NCBI GenBank assembly: GCA_034401795.1
Contig: CM067367.1
Location: 78,092,079-78,156,078 of the forward strand
Direction of reading: 5' to 3'
DNA from: Chaetoderma sp. LZ-2023a
Lineage: Eukaryota; Mollusca; Caudofoveata; Chaetodermatida; Chaetodermatidae
DNA length: 64,000 nucleotides
Translations under genes and position numbers: made by a program
The notes under the pieces: generated by a model
Databases searched by the model: none
Told to the model about the DNA's origin: nothing
The model's input: the letters and a program-made list of their open reading frames with translations, nothing else
Shown here: in pieces, positions 1-13,143 of the stretch
How the letters are laid out: each line of letters begins with the position of its first letter
Numbering within the stretch: the first letter of the stretch is position 1

Positions 1-2075
<2,075 letters not shown>

Positions 2076-2342
2076 ATTATAATCTAATATCCCCGGTGTG
2101 ATTTCTAGGATGATGATAACATCAGATGTATTAGGACCAGAATAAATTGGCGGAAGGGGTTTGCCACTGTATCACTGAGGCTCGAATCCTTGACCAGTTT
2201 CTATCCATGCATAATCTAATGATCTCGCTTTCGTTGGACAGGCAGTGTTCACATGTCACCAAATCATAGAGACATAATTAACCCACCTAAGGTGACGGGA
2301 AAGCATCTTCTGACAAGGTGGCAATGCAGCACAATTCACTTT

Positions 2343-4145
2343 TTAAACTTTATTCTGTCCCTCATTCGCTTCATGTTTGCGTGATTTTGGGGGGCTTGTC
2401 ATCTTAACAAAAGTACGATTTACAGAATAGATCTGACACAGAAATGTCTCTATCGCATCATTTTTAACAGAAGCTGTCATCTGTGATCGAATTGCTTTCA
2501 CGCTGTCCTGTCCACAGGCTATCAATTCTTCAAATGGAGTTTCTTTCCTTTACCATGAAAACTGGAAGTGAAATCAGAGCCAGTCAGGGCGTGAAGTCCA
2601 ATCAATGCTTGACTCAAGCCGGCTTCTGTCTCTTTCAGTTTGACAGCAAATTTACAAATGTCACAGTATTTTCTGTTGTTTCCCATACCTGAGACCATGA
2701 CACGATCAAGGCCAGGATTCAGTCCTGCGAGACAGGCTAGGAATACCACCACATCTGTATTAGATGAGCGAATTAAAACTCGGCCTTTCTGTATTTGACC
2801 AGCCTGAATTGCTATCAAAGTGTCTGCTTCCTCGTGTAATCTTTGGTATTGCAGTGGTGATGTAACTTCCATTTCACCTACTTCATCACTAACTATTCTA
2901 ATACAGACACCACGATGAGAAATAAATATTGCTTTCTGTCCTATCATAGGGGCATATATTGCTTCTGTTGCACTTCTCTCATGAAGAAGTCACAGACCGC
3001 ATCCTAGGATTTTGCTGAAATGAGCAGCTCTGAACCCTTCGTTTTCTGGGTTTGATCAGAAACCATGATGATAAAGTCCTGTGTTTCACTCATTCAGTTG
3101 CAGATTATCCTTTCCCAGTCTTTAATGGAAGGTGTGATGTACTTATCTAACAACTTGTGGATCTCAATTCCTGGTGCCTTTGTTAATGCTGCCATGAAGT
3201 CACAGACGATTACTCCATGCTTAGATCGATTGCGACATAACAACATTTCATGTAAGAGAAGGCCTCCATCGAAAGTCGTTGCCGCAATGCAACTGAGATC
3301 GTCAGGCTGAATAACGAAATCGTATTTAGTTTCTAGTGCTTCTACTAATCTTGATTTGTTGCTCTTAGTCAATGTCCCATCACTCTGAGCTATGGATAAT
3401 GGAACATTGGTAATTGGATATGACAATATCCCTCTCAAATTCAAGGATTCATTAGCTGAAGCAGCCTCCGTAAGCAGGTGAGCAAATGCATCTCGCACAG
3501 TTTCTGATGCACCTAATCCTTTAATTTGTCTGGTTGACGTTCTCTTGATATTTCCTGCTGCAAAATGTGCCACTTTCTGCTTATCTACTCGTTTCAGAAA
3601 TCGATTTCCATCAACAGAACATTCTTTTGTAAACTTCTCTCGCAGTCTTCTACCTCTATTCAACGAGTCAGTTAGGTATTTGGAAGTATTATGTTTAGCG
3701 GCCTTACCAGTAGCGATGTTGAGGAGTTGAATCGGTATGTCAGCGGAAAATGGATTGCACATTCTTTCCATAGCTTCGGAATAGATAGCATGTCTCGGTT
3801 GTCATGTTCTATTCACGTGTTCTTCAATTGGTTACCAGGGGCTTCTGCCGACTGAATATTACTGAGTCTATTCATCTGCGTAACAGACATACTCCTTTGT
3901 GTCATTCCTACACACCATTTACGAAAAGCTGACCCGGAGTTCGAAAATGCGACAATTCCAGTTGATGATGAAGCAGCATCCCGATTAACAGTCTCTTCAA
4001 GCACTTTGTCAGCTGGTGAGCGAGTATAGCATCGGTTCGTGTGCCAAATGGAAAATGCACCATGTCTTAGAATGTCCTTGGCGCCACTTGGCAAAGTGTT
4101 CATTTTGTCTAAAAAGAGAACGCCCCGTCGAGCATAATTTGGCAA
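2343..4145 (-). pseudogene. decayed gene of an invertebrate multicopy family
   Basis: Four minus-strand open segments (4145-3813, 3771-3094, 2947-2522, 2525-2343) read as one protein in order, broken by frameshifts and stops. The first part has TRSPADKVLEETVNRDA and STGIVAFSNS. The middle has an SYPITNVPLSIAQSDG stretch and TTFDGGLLLHEML. The last has HEEADTLIAIQAGQ, RSSNTDVVVFLACLAG and GLHALTGSD. This domain order matches a large uncharacterised family found in many copies in cnidarian, molluscan and lancelet genomes; the HEEADT / SNTDV / GLHALTG part looks like a PIN/XPG-type nuclease fold, from memory of such proteins. No function is established. Many copies and decay suggest a mobile or amplified gene. 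It lies between the two 2 kb direct repeats. Confidence 0.6.
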
Positions 4146-4189
4146 TTTAGAGCAAATAATATGTCAATGACCATTGACAGAATTGTAAT

Positions 4190-5079
4190 GAACATATTTA
4201 CATCATTAGTCCAGATTGTCGCTTAAGTATTCTGTGAAGGCGACCAACCAAGAAATATTTGTATACATGATTACATGTAGACCGTGTCTATTACAGACGT
4301 CTGCATATGAGTTCACAAAATGGCGGCTCTTTAAGACGGCTAGTTAAGTAAGACCACCGATCTTAAGCAACCACCATCTTGGAGGCAGTAACTGCATTTT
4401 ACTATCTGAATCACATTGTATGAAAAGACATATTTTAAACGTTTACATTTTTCAGTTAATGCTAAAATATTAATTATGTTACACAACTTACCTCTCCATT
4501 GTCCGTTTTGTTCAGTGGGTTTGCAAACCTGTCCGCATTAACTAATGATTCTATTACTATTAGAATTACAAACTGTTATCAAATCAACAGCCTTATTTAT
4601 CAGGGCTTCATTAACAGAGAAACACTGTGATGTCTGTCGGTTAATTTATGCATTGATAGAATATATGTCGATTCACTTAATTGATAATCACTAATTTCAG
4701 TTCTATAAGTCACCATGTGTTTTTTCTCACAGATAACAAGCAATTTCTTCTGTTACTAAGATTACAAAGGTTAAATGGCTTTTAGACGTTATCTGTTGAG
4801 AGGAAACATTCAAGCATTTCATTTGTAGACAAGAAATGCACATGTCTACTATTAACTGGGAATGTAGATTTCAACATATGTCATTAATATATATAAAGAA
4901 TAAGATGACTTGAAAATGCAATAACTGATAGTAATTTTATTTCCACACACTGTTTCTGCCTTTCTTGTTAATCAGAAAGAAAATTGCTAATGCACTTGAC
5001 CGGTACAGTGGTAAAGAATTGATCGATCTAATTGGGCCAGTTCAGCAGACAAAAGTATCTACTGAAGGATCACTATACA
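4190..5079. other. intergenic AT-rich sequence
   Basis: I see no open frame, tRNA-like sequence or clear repeat copy here. Confidence 0.5.
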
Positions 5080-5172
5080 TGTTGTTTAATATTTTGAACT
5101 AATTTGTCTGGAACTTATTGCTGCCTATGCCAGAAAAACATCCCAGACAAATTAGTTTCAAAATATTCAACA
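5080..5172. repeat. family P hairpin, outlying copy
   Basis: Arms near TGTTTAATATTTTGAAC and GTTTCAAAATATTCAACAT enclose GTCTGGAA and a CTGCCTATG loop. This is the most distant copy from the main cluster of this hairpin family and is imperfect. Confidence 0.7.
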
Positions 5173-5706
5173 TAATATTTCTTATATCGTATATGACATT
5201 TGATATTTTGTGTTCTATAGTCTAACTGTTATTTATAGATGGCTGTTATGAGATCATTTCAGTATTTGCGGGGAGATGGTAGCTCAGGCGGTAACAAGCA
5301 GAGCTGTGAAACCAGTGACCCCCAGATCGCGTCTTTGTTCAGCCAACTGAGGATAATTTAAGTTAGGTGTAATAGAGTCTTTCTAAGACCTTCGAGAAAA
5401 CTAGGTGTACTGAGACAATCCAATAGCGTGTGAAGTCATAGAAGCATTCTGACCTAGTATTTTGTTATATTATTGATTTGTGGAGACAGTAATTGGATTC
5501 ATACTTCCGTTGATGTTGTTATCATCTTTTCTGTCTTGGCTGGGATGGCTAGTACCCGCCTGGTCGATCCACGCTACACCATGACTACGCAGATCACTTC
5601 GAGAAAATGACGAGAAAATGACACTATTTAGATGCATTTTAAACGAGCTTTAGGATGCATTTAAGTTATATATGCAACTAAATACACAGCGATTTGTGTA
5701 AACGTG

Positions 5707-6121
5707 ACCTGTTACATCACTTCACATATCTATACATATCTAAATAAATAGTTATTTGTGTATGCATCATAGTATTCTAGTACGCTGATTTGCTGGTACA
5801 TCGGCCACTGATTGGTCCAGGCAGCCAGGTCTGACGTCCCAGCAAGTATAAAAGGGGATGAAATTCGTAGATAAGGATCATCGTCGGCGAGGAGACGAAG
5901 AGTCGAGAGCTGACGTGTGGGGTAGATTAGACGAGTGGACCGGAATACCTGTGGATAAGAATGATACAGAACATCCCCCGCCGTTTCTTATGGCTCTGAG
6001 ATCACCCACATGTAAAAGCAGTTCTCGGCTAACCCACATTACATCTAATTTTGGATGCTCCTGGACGGCCATCCGGGACCAATAATAAACTAAAGTTATG
6101 GTTCCCATTTCCTAACACCTG
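5707..6121 (+). mobile_element. probable solo LTR of a retrotransposon
   Basis: The block starts TGTTACATCAC (5710) and ends CCTAACA (6117), giving TGTTA...TAACA ends about 408 bp apart. ACCTG occurs at 5707-5711 and 6117-6121 and may be the 5 bp target duplication, overlapping the TG/CA by a base or two. A TATAAAA box lies at 5847 and an AATAAA signal at 6084-6089, in the order expected for U3-R-U5. No retroviral coding sequence is adjacent. The short open frame at 5858-6085 begins just after the TATA box and is probably not a gene. Confidence 0.45.
5847..5853 (+). promoter_or_regulatory. TATA box in the probable LTR
   Basis: TATAAAA followed by GGGG, inside the TGTTA...TAACA block and about 230 bp before its AATAAA. 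Confidence 0.4.
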
Positions 6122-6848
6122 TAAGAGGAACCTTTGTGGGAGGGCCCTAGCGGCCCGACATGTAAATTCTACATAATGTAGAGCAGCGAGATTTCTTGGT
6201 GTATGACTCGCCGGATTTCAACCACGCGAAAGTGGACTTCAAACACCGCACTGCATGGCGTGTGAGATACCTTTATAACTTTTTGACTGCAGTCCAGTAG
6301 ACTTTGCCCAGTGCGCCGCAAGAGCAATACGACACACCCACACCATGTGCATCAATATGTACATGCATTAATTACATTTTTATAACTAACCCTCTTTGTT
6401 AATGGGTTATGCTTAACTTTTATACTCCCGTCGCTGGACGGAGAACTTTCTCACCACCATATAAATTATGATCTAGTTATAGAGATGATCTAGTAGACAT
6501 TACTTCAGTGCTCTGTTTTACTGTTCGGAGTTTGTACTGTATCTACCCCAGAGTCAGCATGCGGAGCCACTTATACAGAAACCAGCTGCGGAGATCTGCA
6601 TGCAGAAACCTTCAACCCTCAGAGAACGTGTCGACTCGCACTATGAATATGTTAGCGCCTCAATTTCAGTAACGTAGTAGCCTGTTCCGTCCAAGTAACT
6701 ACTAGGGACTCAAGTAACTATTTATGTCTTATTGCCGTGATTTACGTCCGTATAAGGTACTGATAACTAATAGGTATGGTACCGGTCTTCAGACTGCAAT
6801 TTATGATTTCTTTATTATTGACTATATTATCCTTGTTTACTGTGGCTG
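6122..6848. other. intergenic sequence, nothing recognised
   Basis: I see no gene here. Some of it could belong to the 2 kb repeat family, whose left end is not defined. Confidence 0.4.
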
Positions 6849-8870
6849 CTTTGACTAACCGCACCGTTTAGGTTATTGACCTATTATATACTTACTACCT
6901 CACTTAATCATTATGTAAATTGTGATGTTGTTTCATTGTCTTGGTTAGTTATGTATATGGCAGTTAGCCATCCAGTTGATATGTTTTGTTTATTTATAAA
7001 AACTCTAGACTGCAGTACGCTAGGAAATACTAAACACCAACAATATACGCATCACTTCTTCCCGCCATCAACAATTTTACACTGAGGTCGCTGACCGTGC
7101 TCTAAACGTTCGAGCCCGGCATGCTACTGAATAACCTTACTACTCAGCTCGATAGGATAGGTTAATAGTGGTTAGGGACAATTTCTTCATTATAGTGTAT
7201 GCCTCTTTTCCAGTTGTTGTGGTAATCCAGCCCCGTACTACAGCAAGGTTGTGTAAGATTGGCCAAATACCTATAGAGCCTTATATTTATCAAGTTATTG
7301 TCTCGTTCCATGATCCACCAAGCTGTAAGGCTTCTTAATTGTTGGGATACCCCACCCGCACATTGGACCGATCCGACTCTGGGAAACGATCCAAGGTTTT
7401 TAGAGCGGTGATGGCCAAAGTGCGGTTCACATTCATTTCCTCCATCTCCTCGGATACTTGATAGTTATATACTGTGCCAAAGAAGGAAAGCACTGTGAAA
7501 ACATATAGTTGTTATTGTAGGATGATACTTTATTCCCGGCCCACAGTGCATATTAGGCATATTGGAATAAAACCCTAATGTAGGTCAAAGATTAGGTCCA
7601 TAGAACTGGTGACAGACGAGATGCGCATCTCCACACCCAACTCATTGTAGTGTCTGGGCACGACACTCGCAGTGGATATTCATCTCCCTACCACACTGTA
7701 ACGATATCATTAAATTTGCTTGTGTAAAATGTAGCCATCGTCCAGTGATCTTGTATGTGGTTTACGGAGCAGGGTATCAGGATTCTCACCCAGTTCAGAT
7801 ATGTGAAGTAACATGTATGCTTGCTATCTATGGCGGTAGATGCTTTCCAAATCAACCTATGGGAAGCGGGGCGTCTGTGCCCGTTGGATGGCCATATCTA
7901 ATGATAGGTAGGAATCTCTGCCACGTGGTCAAAACTAGTTCCTATTTCTAACACCTAAATGGTAGGTCAGTATTAGCAGAAGGCCCGCATAAATAAAAGC
8001 GGCACCCACCAATACAGTTTCTTAGAATAACATAAGACGGGGACTGGTGACTCCTTCGAGAATCGCTTTCCCCGTCTTCACGTAAACCAGGATGCATCAC
8101 ATTAATTATATTTTCACTAGGATAGTCTTTTTCACTTGCATTTTTGTTGAACAAAAGAGTGGCTCCTTTTTGCCTGCTCTTTTCCTCAGCTTCAGCATCG
8201 AAGGCATTTTCCTGTGACGGAGGCCCACGCAAGGCACTTGCCTCTCGCATAAGCGAGATGTCCTGGAGGGAAGCCCACGCGAGGCTACTACCTCTCACAC
8301 CATCATGAAAACATCTAGGTGAAGGAGGCCTGCATGAGTCACTTCCCTCTCGCAACATCAGGAATCTCTTTATTTGTATAATGAAGGTATAATAGCTTAT
8401 ATTAAGTTAAACAGTGGCCTCGTTGTGCGGACGCTTCCCTTGCAGGAATACTTCTGCGGATTTACGAATCCGTGTGGTAACTCCGGCGACCCCACGTGCA
8501 AAGTACACCACCAGCTCTACTTTATGTATTATCATTATATGCTCAATTACTGTCAAACGATTCACCTTGTTTTTATAATTTATTCTCCATAATCCCAAAT
8601 TGACATGGAAAGACATACCGGTGACACTAACAGCTGGGATGATACTGTGGCGTTCAATCTCAGCAGCAATGGTCACACGGCCCCACCGAAACGATTGAGT
8701 TCCACCGGCCTTAAGAGCCGGTCATTGTATTTCGCAGAGCGATGTCACATGGGATCCGGAAACATGAAACTTGGAGCTAACCAGCCCCCTCGTTCGTCAT
8801 GCACGTGTGGCATGATGGCCAAGCATTTCATGCCGGAACAGCCCGATGGACCTGCGCAAGCTACAATAGC
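6849..8870 (+). repeat. 2 kb dispersed repeat, copy 2
   Basis: The direct partner of 1-2075, in the same orientation, with start points 6.85 kb apart. Relative to copy 1 it lacks the TA tract and carries two extra degenerate copies (about 8235-8365) of a unit resembling GGAGGCCCACGCAAGGCAC..CTCTCGCA, so a small tandem expansion occurred in this copy. Confidence 0.7.
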
Positions 8871-9365
8871 ATGTTTAATAAAATCTCAAAATGCATCTTG
8901 AATTTTATCTTGACAGGTTTAAATTTTGACACAACAGGTTTGACATTTTGACTGACAGGTTTAACATTTTGCTCTACGCGTTTGATAGCATTTGAAAATT
9001 TTATGATAAATTAAATTAGCCATCAATTCCACCCACGGATCTCCAGTTTTTCACCGAGTCCTATGGGTAGAAGCAAATGGGTACTCGGTTCCTAGTCTAG
9101 ACAGACCCGATTATCAGTACACATTTTCCACGTCAGTGTTAAAATAGAGGCGTGGCTTCTACCAGAATACTGGAATCGAAGGAGATCTCACAAGATACGA
9201 ATGTTTCCACGTATATGTATCTCACCAATCTAAATATAGAGCCGTAGCTTCATGTTATGCCGAGAATACACTATCTTGCTGCCGTTTAGCGGGCTTTTCA
9301 AACTTTGAGCGATTCGTACAGCAATTTTAGCTTATTTACATCAATTTGTGGCTGGATTTATCAGA

Positions 9366-9485
9366 AGTACTTATATAAAAAGTGTTTGAGAACAGAAGGT
9401 GGTGGAAGTCGCCAATCAGTGATCCGCGACTACAGGAGAGAAGTGAGCTGTCAGAACAGAGGCCACAGGAAGCCGACTGTTGCGC
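9366..9485 (+). repeat. left terminal inverted repeat of the 9.1 kb element
   Basis: About 120 bp matching 18340-18458 in reverse complement with scattered mismatches and small indels. The last part overlaps the 3' end of the minus-strand gene at 9416-10558. Confidence 0.8.
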
Positions 9486-10558
9486 TCAAGCTGAATACAA
9501 GTGGTGTGTGATACACAAACCTTGGCATAGCCGAAGTACAGTACTGTCACGCCTACTGTGCGAGTGCCCACTCGCTCTCCAAGCATGTTCCCAACATAAA
9601 AGCTGAGCCGGTTGCCATTATTAGGTGAGATGTTCTTACCTCCGAGGTGGTACTGACCCGCCAGTACCATCTCCAGATCCTCTGGGCTGCTGGTTAGACG
9701 CAGTAAGGCATATGACTTCATTTCCTCTCGATAGAGACAGCAATCAGCCAGATTGCATAGCTCACCAAGAACATTGGTCCCAGCCACTATAAGTTTGAAG
9801 TCATTTAGCTCACCCACCTGCTGGACCACCCCTCCTTTCTGAATCAAGACTGCCATAGCTACACAATCCGAGACACCTAGTTGCATTTCAACTCTAGGCG
9901 GCGGTTATCTGTGGCCTCGACCTGCTTGTACTCTCGCTCTACATGTGGAATTCGCTGTCTAGAACCCTTCCGTTTTAGTTGCTGGTCATTTTCATCATGC
10001 CAGACATGAAGTCGTGGAGAGGTCATCGTTACTCCATCAAGGTGTTCAGTGTACACCTGAAGGAACTGCTTGTCCTGCATCAAGGCCGGGTTCACATGTG
10101 TGTTCTCGAGGAGGGAGAAGAGTGGCACTGCAACAGGTGTTTCTACGTCTGGCTGTAAGTTGAATTCTGTGAAACATTCATTACATCTGACGGCATAGTA
10201 CCCTTTCCCCATTCACATAGTAGACCAAGTAGGCTAGAGGAGCCAGGACTCGATACTCATCGTGTATGTAGGTGGTGTCCATGGTGTTGTTGTTCTGCAC
10301 AATCTCCCACCTTCTCACCATCTGCAGGAGCTCTACATCCTTCTCTGCAGTGCTCTCGAGCTTAAACTTGAGCGTCATGCTCCGAATCTTGTTGATCTGT
10401 ACGGAAATAGCGAAGTTGATGTACTTCCCCACAGTGGAGAGAGGGTTCGCGTCATGGATACTAGGTCGAATGACTGTCAGACAGTCCTTTCGAGGATCGG
10501 TGTGGTGCGAGGCCATGGGTTCAACCACTCCATCAGGATGCCGCATGTACTGCTGCAT
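9416..10558 (-). pseudogene. decayed gene of the TIR element, minus strand, unknown function
   Basis: Three minus-strand open segments (10558-10181, 10212-9877, 9886-9416) overlap end to start in different frames, so they most likely form one gene of about 375 codons with two frameshifts. The start ATG at 10558 is 31 bp from the divergent ATG at 10590, implying a shared promoter. The protein is soluble-looking, without obvious membrane segments or nucleotide-binding motifs. The last ~30 codons read antisense through the TIR, so the original stop may have been earlier. A structural (capsid-like) role would suit the context but I cannot show it from motifs. Function not recognised. Confidence 0.5.
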
Positions 10559-10589
10559 TGTTTAAACATCTAGCTATATACAGGTTTAA
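10559..10589. promoter_or_regulatory. divergent intergenic gap, likely bidirectional promoter
   Basis: Only 31 bp separate the start codons of the minus-strand gene (10558) and the plus-strand gene (10590). The gap holds TAGCTATATACAGGTTTAAA, AT-rich with a TATA-like TATATA. Confidence 0.4.
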
Positions 10590-11361
10590 ATGGCAGTGTT
10601 TGGTAGAGTTCTCCAGCAGATCAATTTTGGAGGGCAGAAACCAGTGCAACCCTCCAAAAGGAAACCCGTACAGCGGCCGATTGACAGGGTCCGACGATTA
10701 CTTCCTGATGTAGCGGAGATACTAACTGCCAATGAGGAGACCACACTGGCCCATAGTACGAAGGAATTTTTGACTGGGATGCTCTACCGGAAGTTTGACA
10801 GTGCCCAGGGCAGGTCACTCAACCTACCCTTCAAATCGACCAAGAATCCTGTAATTCTAGCTCTCCGGAAGTCTAGGGTTGAACCCAAAGATTTCCTAAT
10901 GGTCGGGAAGTGGGCTGGCGTATTCGACCTCCACACTCATGATGAACACCAGATGCTGGACGGACTACAGGCTGGGGCCACAAATTACTTCCAAGAGGAT
11001 ATCAGTATAGCTGTGACTGAGGGCCATGAGATTGGGCATGCCACTGTTCACACCAAAGGTAGAAAGAAGGGGTTGGCCACCAGCCACAAGGAGGCCGTTG
11101 AGCACATCTTCAACGAATGAGGGCGCAAGCAGTTTGAGAGTAATCTGAAGGACTTACTAAATTTCCCCGAGAAGAACTACCAGAACTACCTCATCAAAAC
11201 TGTTCTCAAGGCAAATGCTAAGAAGGTATGGACGAAGTAGGTCTTCCACGACAAGTTTCAGAAGAAGAGCATCAGGGCATCTGATTCTCAATGGATAGAG
11301 TTTCAGAAACATTCTCAAGAAGCTCATGAAGCTCCTCAAGAAGCTCATGAAGTTCATCAAT
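10590..11361 (+). pseudogene. decayed gene of the TIR element, plus strand, unknown function
   Basis: Starts at ATG 10590 and is open for 176 codons to a TGA at 11118. The same frame then continues as coding-like sequence (GRKQFESNLKDLLNFPEK) to a TAG at 11238-11240 and on again to a TAA near 11361, so at least two nonsense changes are likely. The N-terminal part is basic (PSKRKPVQRP). A HEIGHATVHTKGRKKG stretch lies near residues 147-162. HEIGH resembles the HExxH zinc-protease motif, but HEIGH is the whole match and this alone does not prove a protease. The 3' end is a 21 bp-scale repeat (AAGCTCATGAAG) that passes into the (ATC)n tract. Function not recognised. Confidence 0.5.
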
Positions 11362-11367
11362 AAGCTC

Positions 11368-11372
11368 ATGAA

Positions 11373-11413
<41 letters not shown>

Positions 11414-11460
11414 ATCATCATCATTATCAGCAGCAGCAGCAGCAGCATCAATCATCATCA

Positions 11461-11527
<67 letters not shown>

Positions 11528-11701
11528 ACATTATGTATATCATCATCATCATCATCATCATCATCATTCATCATCATCATCATCATCATCATCATTGACA
11601 TTATGTTTATCATCATCATCATCATCATCATCATCTGTCATCATTCATCATCATCATCAGCATCATCATTCATCGTCATCATCATCATCATTCATCATCA
11701 G

Positions 11702-11752
<51 letters not shown>

Positions 11753-11910
11753 TCATCGTCATCATCAACATCATTCATCATCACCATCATCATCATCATC
11801 GTCATCATCACCATCATCATTCATCATCATCATCATCATCATCAACATTATGGCTATCTTCATCATCCATCATCATCATCATCATCACCAACATTATGTC
11901 TATAATCATC
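11368..11910. repeat. (ATC)n / (TCA)n microsatellite
   Basis: About 540 bp of TCA triplets with interruptions such as CAGCAGCAG (near 11430) and ACATTATG (four times). It directly follows a coding-like AAGCTCATGAAG repeat, which may have seeded it. The long His/Ser/Ile open frames here are artefacts of the repeat. Confidence 0.95.
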
Positions 11911-11961
11911 AAGTTGTCCCGCATGCTTTACTATCTGGCAATACTGTTTAACATTTACTAA

Positions 11962-12052
11962 TAATACCTAGCAAGATTTGAACCAGCAATTTTATGTGTA
12001 ATTCGACATATAATAGAATGCATTAGCTATCTCGGCTATGCATGCATTAATT
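11962..12052 (-). repeat. tRNA-derived SINE-like head, minus strand
   Basis: Reverse complemented, it reads GCATAGCCGAGATAGCTAAT (A-box-like) and, about 45 bp on, GCTGGTTCAAATCTTGC (B-box-like). A second copy lies at 12283-12372. Confidence 0.5.
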
Positions 12053-12282
12053 TTAAAAAATGACCTAGATTTAGCTGATAACCTGTTATGTGTTATCTAT
12101 GATATGAATATCCTAATGAAAAAAATCGGTGCACATACCGGCTGTAATATTCTTGTCTAGGTCTATATCTTTTGTAACAGTATTGTCGTTTGTAGGTGTT
12201 TTATGATGATAATATTAATTCGGTAAGAACTGTAGTGTGTGTAATTTTGTATGTGATTGGGAGTAATAATTCACTGTTTACA

Positions 12283-12372
12283 TAGCGAGGTTTGAATCGG
12301 CGACTTTTATGTGTAATTCAACATTTAAACAAAACAATGTATTAGCTATCTCGGTTATGCATGCATTATTCA
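12283..12372 (-). repeat. tRNA-derived SINE-like head, second copy
   Basis: It shares GCATGCATAACCGAGATAGC and GAATTACACATAAAAGTCG with the copy 300 bp to the left, then CCGATTCAAACCTCG as B box. The 3-10 bp spacing differences show it is an independent copy. Confidence 0.5.
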
Positions 12373-12544
12373 CGAATTTGCACCGGTTTCACAGAGCAGA
12401 GGGAATATATGCCTACAGATTGCCATCAGTAACGCCAGCATACATATGTACATATATACATATTATAGACTGTTGTCAATAATTTCAAAATATAGTTATC
12501 AGTGTGTTGTTGTAGACTTGTCATTATTTGTAGGCTAGTTATCG

Positions 12545-12625
12545 GTCCCCCGTTGGCTCAATTCATAACAGCGCTGAATTATAATTTAAAAAAGCATGGT
12601 TCAAATCTCTCAAAGGACATCAGGT
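12545..12625 (+). repeat. tRNA-like sequence, plus strand
   Basis: CCGTTGGCTCAATTCATAAC resembles an A box and GGTTCAAATCTC, about 45 bp later, a B box. The acceptor stem does not pair well, so this is a SINE head or tRNA pseudogene and not a functional tRNA. Confidence 0.4.
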
Positions 12626-12711
12626 AGATGGTACCAAGTCTAAAACAAATTCAAAGGGTACGCACTAGTGTAGGAGTACAATGACAGAAATAGGAGCAAC
12701 GAGGGAACAAC

Positions 12712-12783
12712 CTCCTCCCTCCACCCCCCCACCCCCACCCCAGTGTGGGGTCAAGGCACAAGCTCACATAAAAAACCCTTCAG

Positions 12784-12814
<31 letters not shown>
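12712..12814. repeat. C-rich tract and (GA)n tract
   Basis: CCTCCCTCCACCCCCCCACCC at about 12712-12740, then (AG)n at 12787-12814. Low complexity, inside the TIR element. Confidence 0.85.
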
Positions 12815-12815
<1 letters not shown>

Positions 12816-13005
12816 CCAGCCAGCTGAAGATAATGCAGGGGTTCTCCCAGACAGGTGGTGTCCGGGAGTTTCATAGTTTTTTTATTTTTTATTTTTTTTG
12901 CTTGCCGCAACAATATCATGCCTCTGTCTGTATGTAATGTGTGGTTGATCACGGGTGATCGGTATACCACTAAGGATGTCTCTCTCTCTAAATGGGTGTT
13001 CAGAC

Positions 13006-13070
13006 GAGCTGATGCAGCATTATCACGAGCTAGTAGTTATAAAATAAGTGTTTCAGAACAGGCCACCACA
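13006..13070 (+). repeat. internal copy of the TIR motif
   Basis: AGTAGTTATAAAATAAGTG and TTTCAGAACAGGCCACC repeat the outermost TIR sequence in the left-TIR orientation. It is preceded by GCAGCATTATCACGAGC, which is related to a segment at 18240-18262. It may mark a rearrangement, a nested second element, or a repeated control site upstream of the gene at 13144. Confidence 0.6.
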
Positions 13071-13143
13071 AGGTGATGCCCTATTAGAGAAACGCAACTG
13101 TATAGGTAATCAAGCTATCTGAATCTGAATCTCAATCATAGGT

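Noticed and set aside
5270..5345. tRNA gene candidate (GGTAGCTCAGGCGGTAAC)
   Set aside because: An A-box-like start is present, but no proper B box or acceptor stem follows.
5858..6108. Overlapping frames on both strands after a TATA box
   Set aside because: Short, with no family, and inside the probable LTR, where R/U5 sequence is expected.
10262..10573. Plus-strand frames of about 100 codons
   Set aside because: They are antisense to the minus-strand gene at 9416-10558, which has the better start and neighbour context.
11157..11951. Poly-His, poly-Ile, poly-Ser and poly-Met open frames
   Set aside because: All are frames of the (ATC)n tract and vanish outside it.
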